Source of the DNA: SPGG2 sp964194625 | GTDB taxonomy: Bacteria; Pseudomonadota; Gammaproteobacteria; Acidiferrobacterales; SPGG2 | Direction of reading: 5' to 3' | Assembly (NCBI GenBank): GCA_964194625.1 | Contig: CAXMNC010000115.1 | Span: forward strand, 1-8,653 | Length of the DNA stretch: 8,653 bases | Shown: piece after piece, positions 1 to 6,497 of the stretch | Layout of the letters: each line of letters starts with the position of its first letter | How positions within the stretch are numbered: position 1 is the first letter of the stretch | Notes under the pieces: model-generated | Seen by the model: only the letters and a program-made list of their open reading frames with translations | Told to the model about the DNA's origin: nothing | Databases searched by the model: none | Program-made: the position numbers and the translations under genes

Positions 1-48
1 AAAGGTCCGCGCCGGGCCGTTAGCAGAAAACAAGCGAGTTCATCCTAA
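1..48 (+). CDS. rpsM: 30S ribosomal protein S13, C-terminal end (partial)
   Basis: Reading frame 1 gives KGPRRAVSRKQASSS followed by TAA at 46-48. The KGPRR segment matches the basic C-terminal extension of S13 (E. coli ends in a closely similar KGPRK stretch), which sits in the small-subunit head near the P-site tRNA. Only the last 15 codons are in the window; the rest is upstream. The stop codon overlaps the next start by one base (TAATG), the usual S13-then-S11 order of the alpha operon. The terminal QASSS extends beyond the E. coli end and is probably lineage-specific. Confidence 0.88.
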   Translation, partial: KGPRRAVSRKQASSS

Positions 49-443
49 TGGCCGTAGCCAAGACAGCTAGCAAAGCCAAGAAGCGCGTTAGGAAAAATGT
101 GGCAGAGGCGATCGCTCATGTCTATGCGTCGTTCAATAACACGATAATCAGCATTAGCGATCGGCAAGGTAATGTATTAACGTGGGCGACATCTGGCGGT
201 TCGGGTTTTCGGGGCTCGCGCAAGAGTACGCCTTTTGCCGCCCAGGTAGCGGCCAGGAAGGCCGGAGAAGCAGCCAAGGAATTCGGTGTGAACGCGCTCG
301 AGATTAGAGTTAAGGGGCCAGGCCCAGGGCGCGAATCGGCAGTGCGAGCCCTTAATGCTTTGGGGTTCGAGATTAGTAACATCGTCGACGTAACGCCGAT
401 TCCCCACAATGGGTGCCGCCCAGCGAAGCGGCGTCGCGTATAG
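48..443 (+). CDS. rpsK: 30S ribosomal protein S11
   Basis: At 131 residues this is close to the E. coli S11 length (129). It is recognised by the S11 signature blocks: ASFNNTI near residues 27-33, GGSGFRGSRKSTPFAAQ at about 50-66, KGPGPGRES at 89-97 and DVTPIPHNGCRP at 114-125, with a basic KRRRV terminus. S11 binds 16S rRNA in the platform of the small subunit beside S18 and S21 and lines the mRNA exit channel. Asn121-Gly122 corresponds to the site that becomes isoaspartate in E. coli S11. The ATG overlaps the rpsM stop (TAATG) and has no strong Shine-Dalgarno sequence, so initiation is probably coupled to rpsM translation. The N-terminus is lysine-rich and slightly longer than in E. coli. 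Identification is certain. Confidence 0.98.
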   Translation: MAVAKTASKAKKRVRKNVAEAIAHVYASFNNTIISISDRQGNVLTWATSGGSGFRGSRKSTPFAAQVAARKAGEAAKEFGVNALEIRVKGPGPGRESAVRALNALGFEISNIVDVTPIPHNGCRPAKRRRV

Positions 444-449
444 TGGCAC

Positions 450-456
450 AGGAGAG
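450..456 (+). promoter_or_regulatory. Shine-Dalgarno sequence that fixes the rpsD start
   Basis: AGGAGAG lies immediately upstream of the ATG at 460, about 5 bases from it. The open frame extends back to an ATG at 409 inside rpsK, but that start has no comparable site and would add 17 residues unlike any S4 N-terminus. The start at 460 yields MARY, the canonical S4 beginning. Confidence 0.85.
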
Positions 457-459
457 CTA

Positions 460-1086
460 ATGGCGCGTTATACAGATTCAAAATGCCGTCTTTGTAGGCG
501 TGAGGGCGGAAAGTTGTTTCTCAAGGGGGAGAAGTGTTTTACCGACAAATGTCCGGTTGAGAAGCGTACCTACCCACCTGGGCAGCATGCACGGCGCCGA
601 TCGCGAATCTCGGATTACGGGCGTCAGTTGCGCGAGAAACAAAAGCTACGTCGAATTTACGGTATCATGGAACGGCAGTTTGCCAACTATTATGTTGAGG
701 CTGATCGGCGCAAGGGTTCAACCGGTGAGAATCTTTTGATGTTGTTGGAGTCTCGCCTGGAGAACGTAGTTTATCGAATGGGATTCGGCGTTTCGCGCTC
801 TGAGGCTAGACAACTTGTGAGACACAATGCGATTTTGGTTAACGATAAGCGCGTTAATATTCCTTCCTATCTGTTAAAGCCCAACGACGTTGTTGCAGTG
901 GCTGCCAAGGCACAGGAACAGTTACGAATAAAGGCAGCATTGGAAGCAACCGAACAGCGCGGTTTCCCAGAGTGGACCGACATGGATCCAAAGGCCTTGA
1001 AAGGTGTTTTCAAGGCGCCACCCGACCGTAGTGAGCTTCCATCGGAGATCAACGAAAGTCTGGTTGTGGCGCTTTACTCCAAATAA
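460..1086 (+). CDS. rpsD: 30S ribosomal protein S4, four-cysteine (zinc-type) form
   Basis: S4 is a primary 16S rRNA-binding protein that nucleates assembly of the 30S body. In E. coli it also represses the alpha operon by binding the leader upstream of rpsM, which is outside this window. The product is 208 residues (E. coli 206). Residues 9, 12, 26 and 31 are cysteines in a CX2C-X13-CX4C pattern, the same spacing I recall for the zinc site of Thermus thermophilus S4. They are followed by YPPGQH at 38-43; the YPP is absent from E. coli S4, and the usual GQHG reads GQHA here. The S4 RNA-binding domain follows at about 98-160 (SRLENVVYRMGFG, ARQLVRHNAILVN), and the protein ends in LVVALYSK. The start at 460 is set by an AGGAG site and the MARY motif. 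It follows rpsK by 16 bases. Function is certain; zinc binding is inferred from the cysteines. Confidence 0.98.
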   Translation: MARYTDSKCRLCRREGGKLFLKGEKCFTDKCPVEKRTYPPGQHARRRSRISDYGRQLREKQKLRRIYGIMERQFANYYVEADRRKGSTGENLLMLLESRLENVVYRMGFGVSRSEARQLVRHNAILVNDKRVNIPSYLLKPNDVVAVAAKAQEQLRIKAALEATEQRGFPEWTDMDPKALKGVFKAPPDRSELPSEINESLVVALYSK

Positions 1087-1113
1087 CCGATTAGCATCAA
1101 GCGAGGACAGACT

Positions 1114-2118
1114 ATGCAGAGTACTGCAACCGAGTTTCTGAAACCCCGTCTTGTAGATATGCAAGCGTTAGGCCCGAAGCATGCCAAGATTACTCTTGAA
1201 CCTCTCGAGCGCGGATTTGGGCACACTTTAGGAAACGCTTTACGTCGAATTCTGCTTTCATCGATGCCGGGTGCGGCAATCACCGAGGTGAAGATCGACG
1301 GCGTCTTGCACGAATACTCGACGATTGAGGGCGTTCAGGAGGACGTCATCGAGATACTGTTGAACCTCAAGTCGCTCGGATTACGTATGCACGGCCGCGA
1401 AGAGGCCACTCTGACGTTGAATAAAAAGGGGCCGGGCACGGTAACCGCTAGCGATATCACTCTAGATCACGATATCGAAATCGTAGATCCCAATCATCAT
1501 ATCGCTACACTTACCAAAGGCGGGTTGCTCGACATGGAACTAAAGGTAACTCGTGGCAGGGGCTACCAGCCGGTTTCGACTCGGAACAGCGAGGAGGAAG
1601 GTCGCGCAATCGGTGTTATGCAACTCGATGCTTCTTATAGCCCAATCCGTCGCGTTTCCTATACGGTGGAGAACGCACGCGTTGAGCAACGTACTGACTT
1701 AGATAAGTTAATCTTGGATATCGAAACCAACGGATCCATCGATCCGGAGGAAGCCGTACGTCGTGCCGCGAACATTCTACAGGATCAGATCTCTATCTTC
1801 GTCGACCTCAAGAGTCCTTCCACTGAAGAGGAGAAAAAGAAAGAGCCTGAGATGGATCCACTACTACTGCGACCGGTGGACGATCTTGAGCTTACGGTTC
1901 GATCTGCCAATTGCTTGAAGGCAGAGAACATCTTTTACATTGGTGATCTGATACAGCGCACGGAATTCGAGCTGTTGAAAACGCCAAACTTGGGTAAGAA
2001 ATCTCTGACTGAAATCAAGGATGTGCTGGCCCAACACGAACTTTCACTCGGCATGAAGCTAGAAGATTGGCCGCCAGCTTCACTCAAGGAAAAAACAACG
2101 GAACCGGAAACGGTCTGA
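1114..2118 (+). CDS. rpoA: DNA-directed RNA polymerase subunit alpha
   Basis: Alpha dimerises to nucleate RNA polymerase assembly, and its C-terminal domain contacts UP elements and activators. The product is 334 residues (E. coli 329). The N-terminal domain (about 1-233) includes the dimer motif GHTLGNALRRILLSS at 36-50, with Arg45 as in E. coli, and GVQEDVIEILLNLK at 73-86. An acidic/lysine linker at about 236-248 leads to the C-terminal domain at about 250-322. The DNA-contact residues of E. coli (R265, N268, C269, G296, K298, S299, E302) appear here as R263, N266, C267, G294, K296, S297 and E300, so UP-element binding should be intact. A GAGGA Shine-Dalgarno at 1103-1107 lies 6 bases before the ATG. 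The gene lies 27 bases after rpsD and 19 before rplQ, in the same operon. The sequence is strongly gammaproteobacterial. Confidence 0.99.
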   Translation: MQSTATEFLKPRLVDMQALGPKHAKITLEPLERGFGHTLGNALRRILLSSMPGAAITEVKIDGVLHEYSTIEGVQEDVIEILLNLKSLGLRMHGREEATLTLNKKGPGTVTASDITLDHDIEIVDPNHHIATLTKGGLLDMELKVTRGRGYQPVSTRNSEEEGRAIGVMQLDASYSPIRRVSYTVENARVEQRTDLDKLILDIETNGSIDPEEAVRRAANILQDQISIFVDLKSPSTEEEKKKEPEMDPLLLRPVDDLELTVRSANCLKAENIFYIGDLIQRTEFELLKTPNLGKKSLTEIKDVLAQHELSLGMKLEDWPPASLKEKTTEPETV

Positions 2119-2137
2119 TAGATTCGAAGTTCACAAC

Positions 2138-2707
2138 ATGCGACACCAGAAGAGCGGGCGAAAACTACACCGGACCAGCGCTCACCGGGAGGCGATGTTC
2201 AGGAACATGGCCGCGTCGCTGTTTCGTCACGAACAAATAAGGACCACATTGCCGAAAGCTAAGGAATTGAGGCGTGTGGCAGAACCCTTGATCACTCTTA
2301 GTAAGGGCGATAGCGTGGCGAATCGACGGCTCGCGTTCTCGCGGTTGCGTGATAGAGAGGTTGTCGGCAAGCTCTTTAACGATCTTGGGATACGGTTTAA
2401 GGATCGTCCTGGCGGTTATTTGCGTATCCTGAAATCAGGCTATCGGAACGGTGACAATGCACCTATGGCCCTCGTTCAGCTTGTTGATCGGGGTGCGTCG
2501 ACGGCAGCAGGGATACCGACGGAAGAAACTAAGGCCAAGACATCAAAGCCCAAAAGCAAGCCGGCAGTAAAGGCTAAGCCAAAAAAACAGACAAAGACGG
2601 TAAAGGCTAAGACAACGACGAAGGCGTCGTCGACTAAAAAGAAGGTGACGAAGTCCAAGGCCAAGAAAACAACCAAGAAGACGACAAAGAAAAAGACGAA
2701 GGATTAA
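2138..2707 (+). CDS. rplQ: 50S ribosomal protein L17 with lysine-rich C-terminal extension
   Basis: L17 is a large-subunit protein near the polypeptide exit region. Residues 1-118 form the conserved core: MRHQKSGRKLHR, then AMFRNMAASLFRHEQI at 19-34, TTLPKAKELRRVAEPLIT at 36-53, NRRLAFSRLRD at 62-72 and GDNAPMALVQLVD at 105-117. The E. coli protein ends at 127, whereas this one runs to 189. The extra residues (about 119-189) are Lys/Thr/Ala-rich, with 26 lysines among residues 131-189, no aromatic residue and histone-H1-like KAKPKK segments. The tail is probably disordered and may contact rRNA or nucleic acid; that is inference. Only a weak GAAG at 2126-2129 precedes the ATG, so coupling to rpoA is likely. 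It is the last gene of the alpha operon and is followed by a strong terminator. Confidence 0.97.
   Translation: MRHQKSGRKLHRTSAHREAMFRNMAASLFRHEQIRTTLPKAKELRRVAEPLITLSKGDSVANRRLAFSRLRDREVVGKLFNDLGIRFKDRPGGYLRILKSGYRNGDNAPMALVQLVDRGASTAAGIPTEETKAKTSKPKSKPAVKAKPKKQTKTVKAKTTTKASSTKKKVTKSKAKKTTKKTTKKKTKD
2528..2704 (+). repeat. Low-complexity lysine-tail coding segment of rplQ
   Basis: This purine-rich stretch encodes residues 131-189 of L17 and is built from short degenerate units of the KAK, KTK and KKTTK type. A 12-base exact direct repeat, GTAAAGGCTAAG, occurs at 2567-2578 and 2600-2611, 33 bases apart, so the protein repeats VKAK with an 11-residue period. The open frame is maintained to the stop, and lysine codons mix AAG and AAA, so the segment reads as translated and not as degraded sequence. 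Such tracts can change length by slippage or unequal recombination. Confidence 0.7.
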
Positions 2708-2721
2708 TAGCTTGTTATGGG

Positions 2722-2754
2722 AAAAAGCCGGATCGAATCCGGCTTTTTCGTTTT
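2722..2754 (+). terminator. Rho-independent terminator of the alpha operon
   Basis: The arms AAAAAGCCGGAT (2722-2733) and ATCCGGCTTTTT (2737-2748) are perfect reverse complements: a 12-bp stem with a 3-base CGA loop. The right arm ends in five T and is followed by CGTTTT. It begins 15 bases after the rplQ stop. The left arm's A-run makes it potentially active on the opposite strand too, although no - strand gene here obviously uses it. Confidence 0.93.
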
Positions 2755-2779
2755 GATTTAGACGAGCGGCGGGTAGTTC

Positions 2780-3505
2780 ATGATCGTCTTGTTTACAGAC
2801 TTTGGTCTCGAAGATCCATATGTTGGTCAGCTGCACGGGGTACTGGCGCAGCATGCACCTGGTGTGCCCATCGTCGACCTGTTCCACAGTGTGTCTAGTT
2901 TTGACATTCAGGCCGCGGCTTATCTACTACCGGCTTATACCCGCGATTTCCCTCATGGTAGCGTCTTTTTGTGTGTGGTTGATCCTGGTGTTGGCACGGA
3001 CCGCCAAGCTTTGATGATCGAAATGGACGGTCGATGGTATGTCGGCCCAGACAACGGCCTCTTTAGCATTCTTGCTCGCCGTTCGTCATCCTGCAAGTGT
3101 CATGCAATAAACTGGCGGCCGCCACGGCTATCATCGAGTTTTCATGGCCGTGATCTGTTTGCGCCAGTGGCGGCAATGTTGGCGCTCGGTGAGCGACCGG
3201 ATTCTGAACCAACAGAGCTGACATCACCACAAGGGCCCAAGTGGCCTGATGATCTAACGAGAGTCTTGTATGTCGATCATTATGGCAACGTGATCACTGG
3301 GACGAGGGCGTCACAATTGCCTCAAAGTGCGGCTATCCGAATCGGTGACCGCAAGATTATCCATGCGCGTGTGTTTGGCGATACAACGAGAGGTACGGTA
3401 TTTTGGTACGAAAATGCCAACGGCCTAGTGGAAATCACCAAGAACCAGGGAAACGCAAATCAAGAACTGCGTTTAGAACTCGGTGCCGAAATCGAGATTG
3501 AGTAA
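2780..3505 (+). CDS. SAM hydroxide adenosyltransferase (DUF62 family)
   Basis: The 241-residue product matches the DUF62 family, which splits S-adenosylmethionine into adenosine and methionine using water/hydroxide and is related to the fluorinase and chlorinase enzymes. The N-terminus has IVLFTDFGLEDPYVG, where early Asp residues bind the SAM ribose. The catalytic triad described for this family is present as Asp68 (VVDPGVG), Arg75 and His122 (FHGRDLFAPVAA). GPDNGLF at 89-95, VDHYGNVITG at 165-174 and ENANGLVEITKNQGNA at 211-226 are the other family blocks. The intact triad and lack of an obvious large insertion favour the hydrolase over a halogenase. There is no signal peptide, so it is probably cytoplasmic. 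The start is the first ATG, with only a weak GGCGGG upstream. It begins 31 bases after the alpha-operon terminator stem and I see no clear promoter of its own. Its physiological role is unknown. Confidence 0.9.
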   Translation: MIVLFTDFGLEDPYVGQLHGVLAQHAPGVPIVDLFHSVSSFDIQAAAYLLPAYTRDFPHGSVFLCVVDPGVGTDRQALMIEMDGRWYVGPDNGLFSILARRSSSCKCHAINWRPPRLSSSFHGRDLFAPVAAMLALGERPDSEPTELTSPQGPKWPDDLTRVLYVDHYGNVITGTRASQLPQSAAIRIGDRKIIHARVFGDTTRGTVFWYENANGLVEITKNQGNANQELRLELGAEIEIE

Positions 3506-3518
3506 TTCAAGTATTTAT

Positions 3519-6377
3519 TCAAACCGCTTCGAGTCGGAAGCTGGGTCGGTGGGTAAGGATCGGGCCTAAGTATTGCCCAGTATAAGAACTGGAGACCGTT
3601 ACTACTTCTTCTGGCGTCCCTGCCGCGACTATCGTACCGCCGGCGTCACCGCCCTCGGGACCTAGGTCAATAATCCAGTCTGATGTTTTGATCACTTCCA
3701 TGTTGTGTTCGATTACGATTACCGTGTTGCCGTGATCCCGTAGCCGATGCAATACCTGGAGCAACTGTTTGATGTCATGAAAGTGTAGGCCGGTTGTGGG
3801 TTCATCCAAGATGTACAGGGTGCGCCCTGTGTCGCGCTTCGAAAGCTCGCGCGCAAGCTTTATTCGCTGAGCTTCGCCACCTGACAAAGTTGTTGCGCTT
3901 TGTCCAAGTGTGATGTAAGACAGCCCAACATCCATGAGAGTATCGAGTTTTCGCTTAACGACCGGAATCGCATCAAAGAACTCAGTCGCCTCTTCGACAG
4001 TCATGTTCAGTATTTCTTGGATGTTCTTGCCCTTGTAGCGCACTTCCAGTGTCTCCCGGTTGTAGCGCTTGCCCTTACACACATCGCAAGACACGTAGAT
4101 ATCGGGCAGAAAATGCATCTCTACTTTGATCAAACCATCACCTTGGCAGGCTTGGCAACGGCCGCCGCGCACGTTAAACGAGAAACGCCCAGGGCTGTAA
4201 CCGCGTGCCCGTGACTCGGGAGTTGCCGAAAAAAGCTCGCGTATGGGGGTAAAGAGACCGGTGTAGGTTGCAGGATTGGAACGCGGTGTGCGCCCGATCG
4301 GGCTCTGGTTTATGTCTACGACTTTGTCGACCTGCTCCAGCCCTTCGATACCTTCACAGGGCAAAGGTTCGACATTGCTGCCATAGAGGTACCTGGCAGT
4401 AAATGCGTATAGCGTGTCATTGATCAGGGTTGATTTTCCAGAACCAGAGACGCCGGTTACACATGTGAATAGGCCGACCGGTATCGCTATATCGATTGCC
4501 TTTAGATTGTTGCCGCGCGCCTGGCGCACAATGAGCTGGGAGTCTGGATCGGGGGGTGTTCGAGAAACGGGGATTTCAATCTCCTGTTGGCGACTAAGGT
4601 ACTGTCCAGTGATTGAGCCAGTGGTTCTGATGAGATCCTCTGGTGTACCTTGGGCTACGATATGGCCACCGTGAACACCCGCGCCTGGGCCTATATCGAG
4701 AATGAAATCGGCGGCTCGAATCGCCTCCTCGTCGTGTTCAACGACGATAACGGTGTTACCTAAGTCCCTCAGGCTATGCAATGTCTTTAGGAGCCTGGCA
4801 TTGTCCCGCTGGTGTAACCCAATCGAAGGTTCGTCCAACACATACATCACCCCAACGAGTCCTGCGCCAATCTGGGAGGCGAGTCGAATGCGTTGTGCCT
4901 CGCCACCAGCAAGAGTTTCAGCCGAGCGTGACAGATTGATATAGTCAAGCCCGACATCGACTAGAAATCCGAGACGATTCTGTACTTCCTTGATGATTTT
5001 TGCAGAGATCTCTGCACGCTTGCCTTCTAGTTTTAGGCTAGCGAAAAAATTACACGCGGCACCGACCGGCATCTGCGTTACATCATGTAGCGGTTTGTTG
5101 TCGATGAATACATTACGGGCCTCAATACGGAGACGACTACCACCACACCCTTCGCACGGTTGTTGACTTATGTGTTTGGCGATCTCCTCCCGTACCGAAA
5201 GCGACTCGGTGTCTTGATAGCGCCGTTCCATGTTTGGAATGACGCCCTCAAACGGGTGTTTGCGGCGATACTTGAGGCCACGATCATTCGCATAGGTAAA
5301 AGTGATGGATTCGTTGCCACTACCGTAGAGAATAACATCGCGGACCCGCTTGGGTAGCTTTTCAAATGGTTGATCAAGTTTAAACTTGTAGTGCCTAGCT
5401 AGCGACTCCAACATTTGAAAGTAAAAGTCATTGCGGCGATCCCAGCCTCTTATGGCACCGCCAGGCAGGCTCAAAGTCTTATCCTTGACAACTCGATTAG
5501 GATCGAAGAATTCTTTGACCCCTAATCCATCACAGACCGGGCAAGCACCGGCTGGGTTGTTAAAGGAAAACAAACGGGGCTCTAGTTCTGAGATACTATA
5601 GCCGCAGTATGAGCACGCGTAGCGCGCCGAGAATATTTGTTCCTGTGATTCCCGTTCGTCGTCAGGTATGGTGCAAACTATTGCCAGTCCATTGGCGAGG
5701 TTCAAGGCAGTTTCGAAAGATTCTGCTAACCGTTGTTCCTGGCCCGGTCGAACAACGAGGCGATCAACAACCGCTTCAATCGTGTGTTTGTAATACCGCT
5801 TTAATTTCGGTACCTCATCCAGATTCATCACCCTACCATCGATACGGGCACGGATGTATCCCTGCACCCGCAGTCCCTCGAGGACGTGTTCATGCTCGCC
5901 TTTGCGGTCTTGAATCAAAGGTGCGAGCAGCATAACGCGCGTGTCCTCGGGATAGGCCATCACATGATCGACCATTTGGCTCACGGTTTGTGCTTCCAGG
6001 GTAACGTCATGTTCTGGGCAGCGTGGTTCTCCCACGCGGGCATACAGTAAGCGCAAGTAATCGTAAATCTCGGTGACGGTGCCGACAGTGGATCGTGGGT
6101 TGTGGGATGTCGACTTCTGTTCAATTGAGATGGCAGGTGAGAGACCGTCAATGGAGTCGACATCAGGTTTTTCCATAAGTGAAAGGAATTGACGCGCATA
6201 GGCGGATAAAGACTCTACATAGCGTCGCTGACCCTCGGCATACAGGGTGTCGAAGGCTAATGAGGATTTGCCGGAACCTGACAGGCCGGTAATTACCGTC
6301 AGCTGATCCCGCGGCAGGTCAACATCGATATTCTGTAGATTGTGTGTTCGAGCACCGCGGATTCGGATTGTGTCCAT
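3519..6377 (-). CDS. uvrA: UvrABC excision nuclease subunit A
   Basis: UvrA is the dimeric ABC-type ATPase that scans DNA, finds bulky lesions and loads UvrB in nucleotide excision repair. The product is 952 residues (E. coli 940). Walker A1 is GLSGSGKSS at 31-39 and Walker A2 is GVSGSGKST at 642-650. Signature motifs are LAGGEAQR (489-496) and LSGGEAQR (831-838), with Walker B VLDEPSIGL (513-521) and ILDEPTTGL (856-864). Zinc modules are C255/C258/C279/C282, C741/C744/C764/C767 and a probable third from C120/H123 with C408/C411. The frame is open upstream to 6470, but MDTIRIRGARTHNLQ at 6377 is the standard UvrA N-terminus and the extra 31 residues look non-conserved. The ribosome-binding site is weak. 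The gene diverges from the MFS gene and converges on the DUF62 gene, with 13 bases between stops. All catalytic motifs are intact. Confidence 0.98.
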   Translation of the reverse strand: MDTIRIRGARTHNLQNIDVDLPRDQLTVITGLSGSGKSSLAFDTLYAEGQRRYVESLSAYARQFLSLMEKPDVDSIDGLSPAISIEQKSTSHNPRSTVGTVTEIYDYLRLLYARVGEPRCPEHDVTLEAQTVSQMVDHVMAYPEDTRVMLLAPLIQDRKGEHEHVLEGLRVQGYIRARIDGRVMNLDEVPKLKRYYKHTIEAVVDRLVVRPGQEQRLAESFETALNLANGLAIVCTIPDDERESQEQIFSARYACSYCGYSISELEPRLFSFNNPAGACPVCDGLGVKEFFDPNRVVKDKTLSLPGGAIRGWDRRNDFYFQMLESLARHYKFKLDQPFEKLPKRVRDVILYGSGNESITFTYANDRGLKYRRKHPFEGVIPNMERRYQDTESLSVREEIAKHISQQPCEGCGGSRLRIEARNVFIDNKPLHDVTQMPVGAACNFFASLKLEGKRAEISAKIIKEVQNRLGFLVDVGLDYINLSRSAETLAGGEAQRIRLASQIGAGLVGVMYVLDEPSIGLHQRDNARLLKTLHSLRDLGNTVIVVEHDEEAIRAADFILDIGPGAGVHGGHIVAQGTPEDLIRTTGSITGQYLSRQQEIEIPVSRTPPDPDSQLIVRQARGNNLKAIDIAIPVGLFTCVTGVSGSGKSTLINDTLYAFTARYLYGSNVEPLPCEGIEGLEQVDKVVDINQSPIGRTPRSNPATYTGLFTPIRELFSATPESRARGYSPGRFSFNVRGGRCQACQGDGLIKVEMHFLPDIYVSCDVCKGKRYNRETLEVRYKGKNIQEILNMTVEEATEFFDAIPVVKRKLDTLMDVGLSYITLGQSATTLSGGEAQRIKLARELSKRDTGRTLYILDEPTTGLHFHDIKQLLQVLHRLRDHGNTVIVIEHNMEVIKTSDWIIDLGPEGGDAGGTIVAAGTPEEVVTVSSSYTGQYLGPILTHRPSFRLEAV

Positions 6378-6400
6378 GCTGTTTCTGACTTTTGGCCAAC

Positions 6401-6416
6401 CTGTTACTATACGATG
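6401..6416. promoter_or_regulatory. Degenerate LexA-like site over the uvrA -10 (tentative)
   Basis: CTGTTACTATACGATG has one perfect LexA half-site (CTGT) and an AT-rich spacer, but the other half reads GATG where the consensus is ACAG. It overlaps the proposed -10 element, where a repressor would act. uvrA is SOS-regulated in E. coli, which makes the spot plausible, but half a palindrome is weak evidence. Confidence 0.2.
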
Positions 6417-6435
6417 CCTTTGATCCCTCAAGCAA
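6406..6435 (-). promoter_or_regulatory. Putative sigma70 promoter of uvrA
   Basis: Read on the - strand, TTGCTT (6435-6430) and TATAGT (6411-6406) are separated by 18 bases. The -10 matches TATAAT at five of six positions. Transcription would start near 6398, giving a leader of roughly 20 bases before the uvrA ATG. The position in a 120-bp divergent intergenic region supports the call; there is no experimental evidence. Confidence 0.6.
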
Positions 6436-6497
6436 AGCCTATTCTGAATCAATAAAAAACAGAGCATCACAGCCCGTTAGTCATACATTTCCAGAGC

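Noticed and set aside
409..459. Upstream ATG extending rpsD by 17 codons
   Set aside because: It lies inside rpsK, has no Shine-Dalgarno and encodes residues unlike any S4; the ATG at 460 has AGGAG and the MARY motif.
122..481. 119-codon - strand frame opposite rpsK
   Set aside because: It is a complementary shadow of a highly conserved ribosomal gene, with no recognisable motif or ribosome-binding site.
2476..2887. - strand frames opposite the rplQ lysine tail
   Set aside because: Their Leu/Val/Phe-rich 'membrane-like' translation is only the complement of AAG/ACG-rich lysine-tail codons, and one of them runs through the terminator.
6378..6470. Possible 31-residue N-terminal extension of UvrA
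   Set aside because: The peptide looks non-conserved and the proposed promoter lies inside it; MDTIRIRGARTHNLQ at 6377 is the family N-terminus.
6420..6497. Promoter for the MFS gene on the + strand
   Set aside because: TTGATC at 6420 and TATTCT at 6440 are only 14 bases apart, and other pairings are poor; a promoter must exist but I cannot place it.
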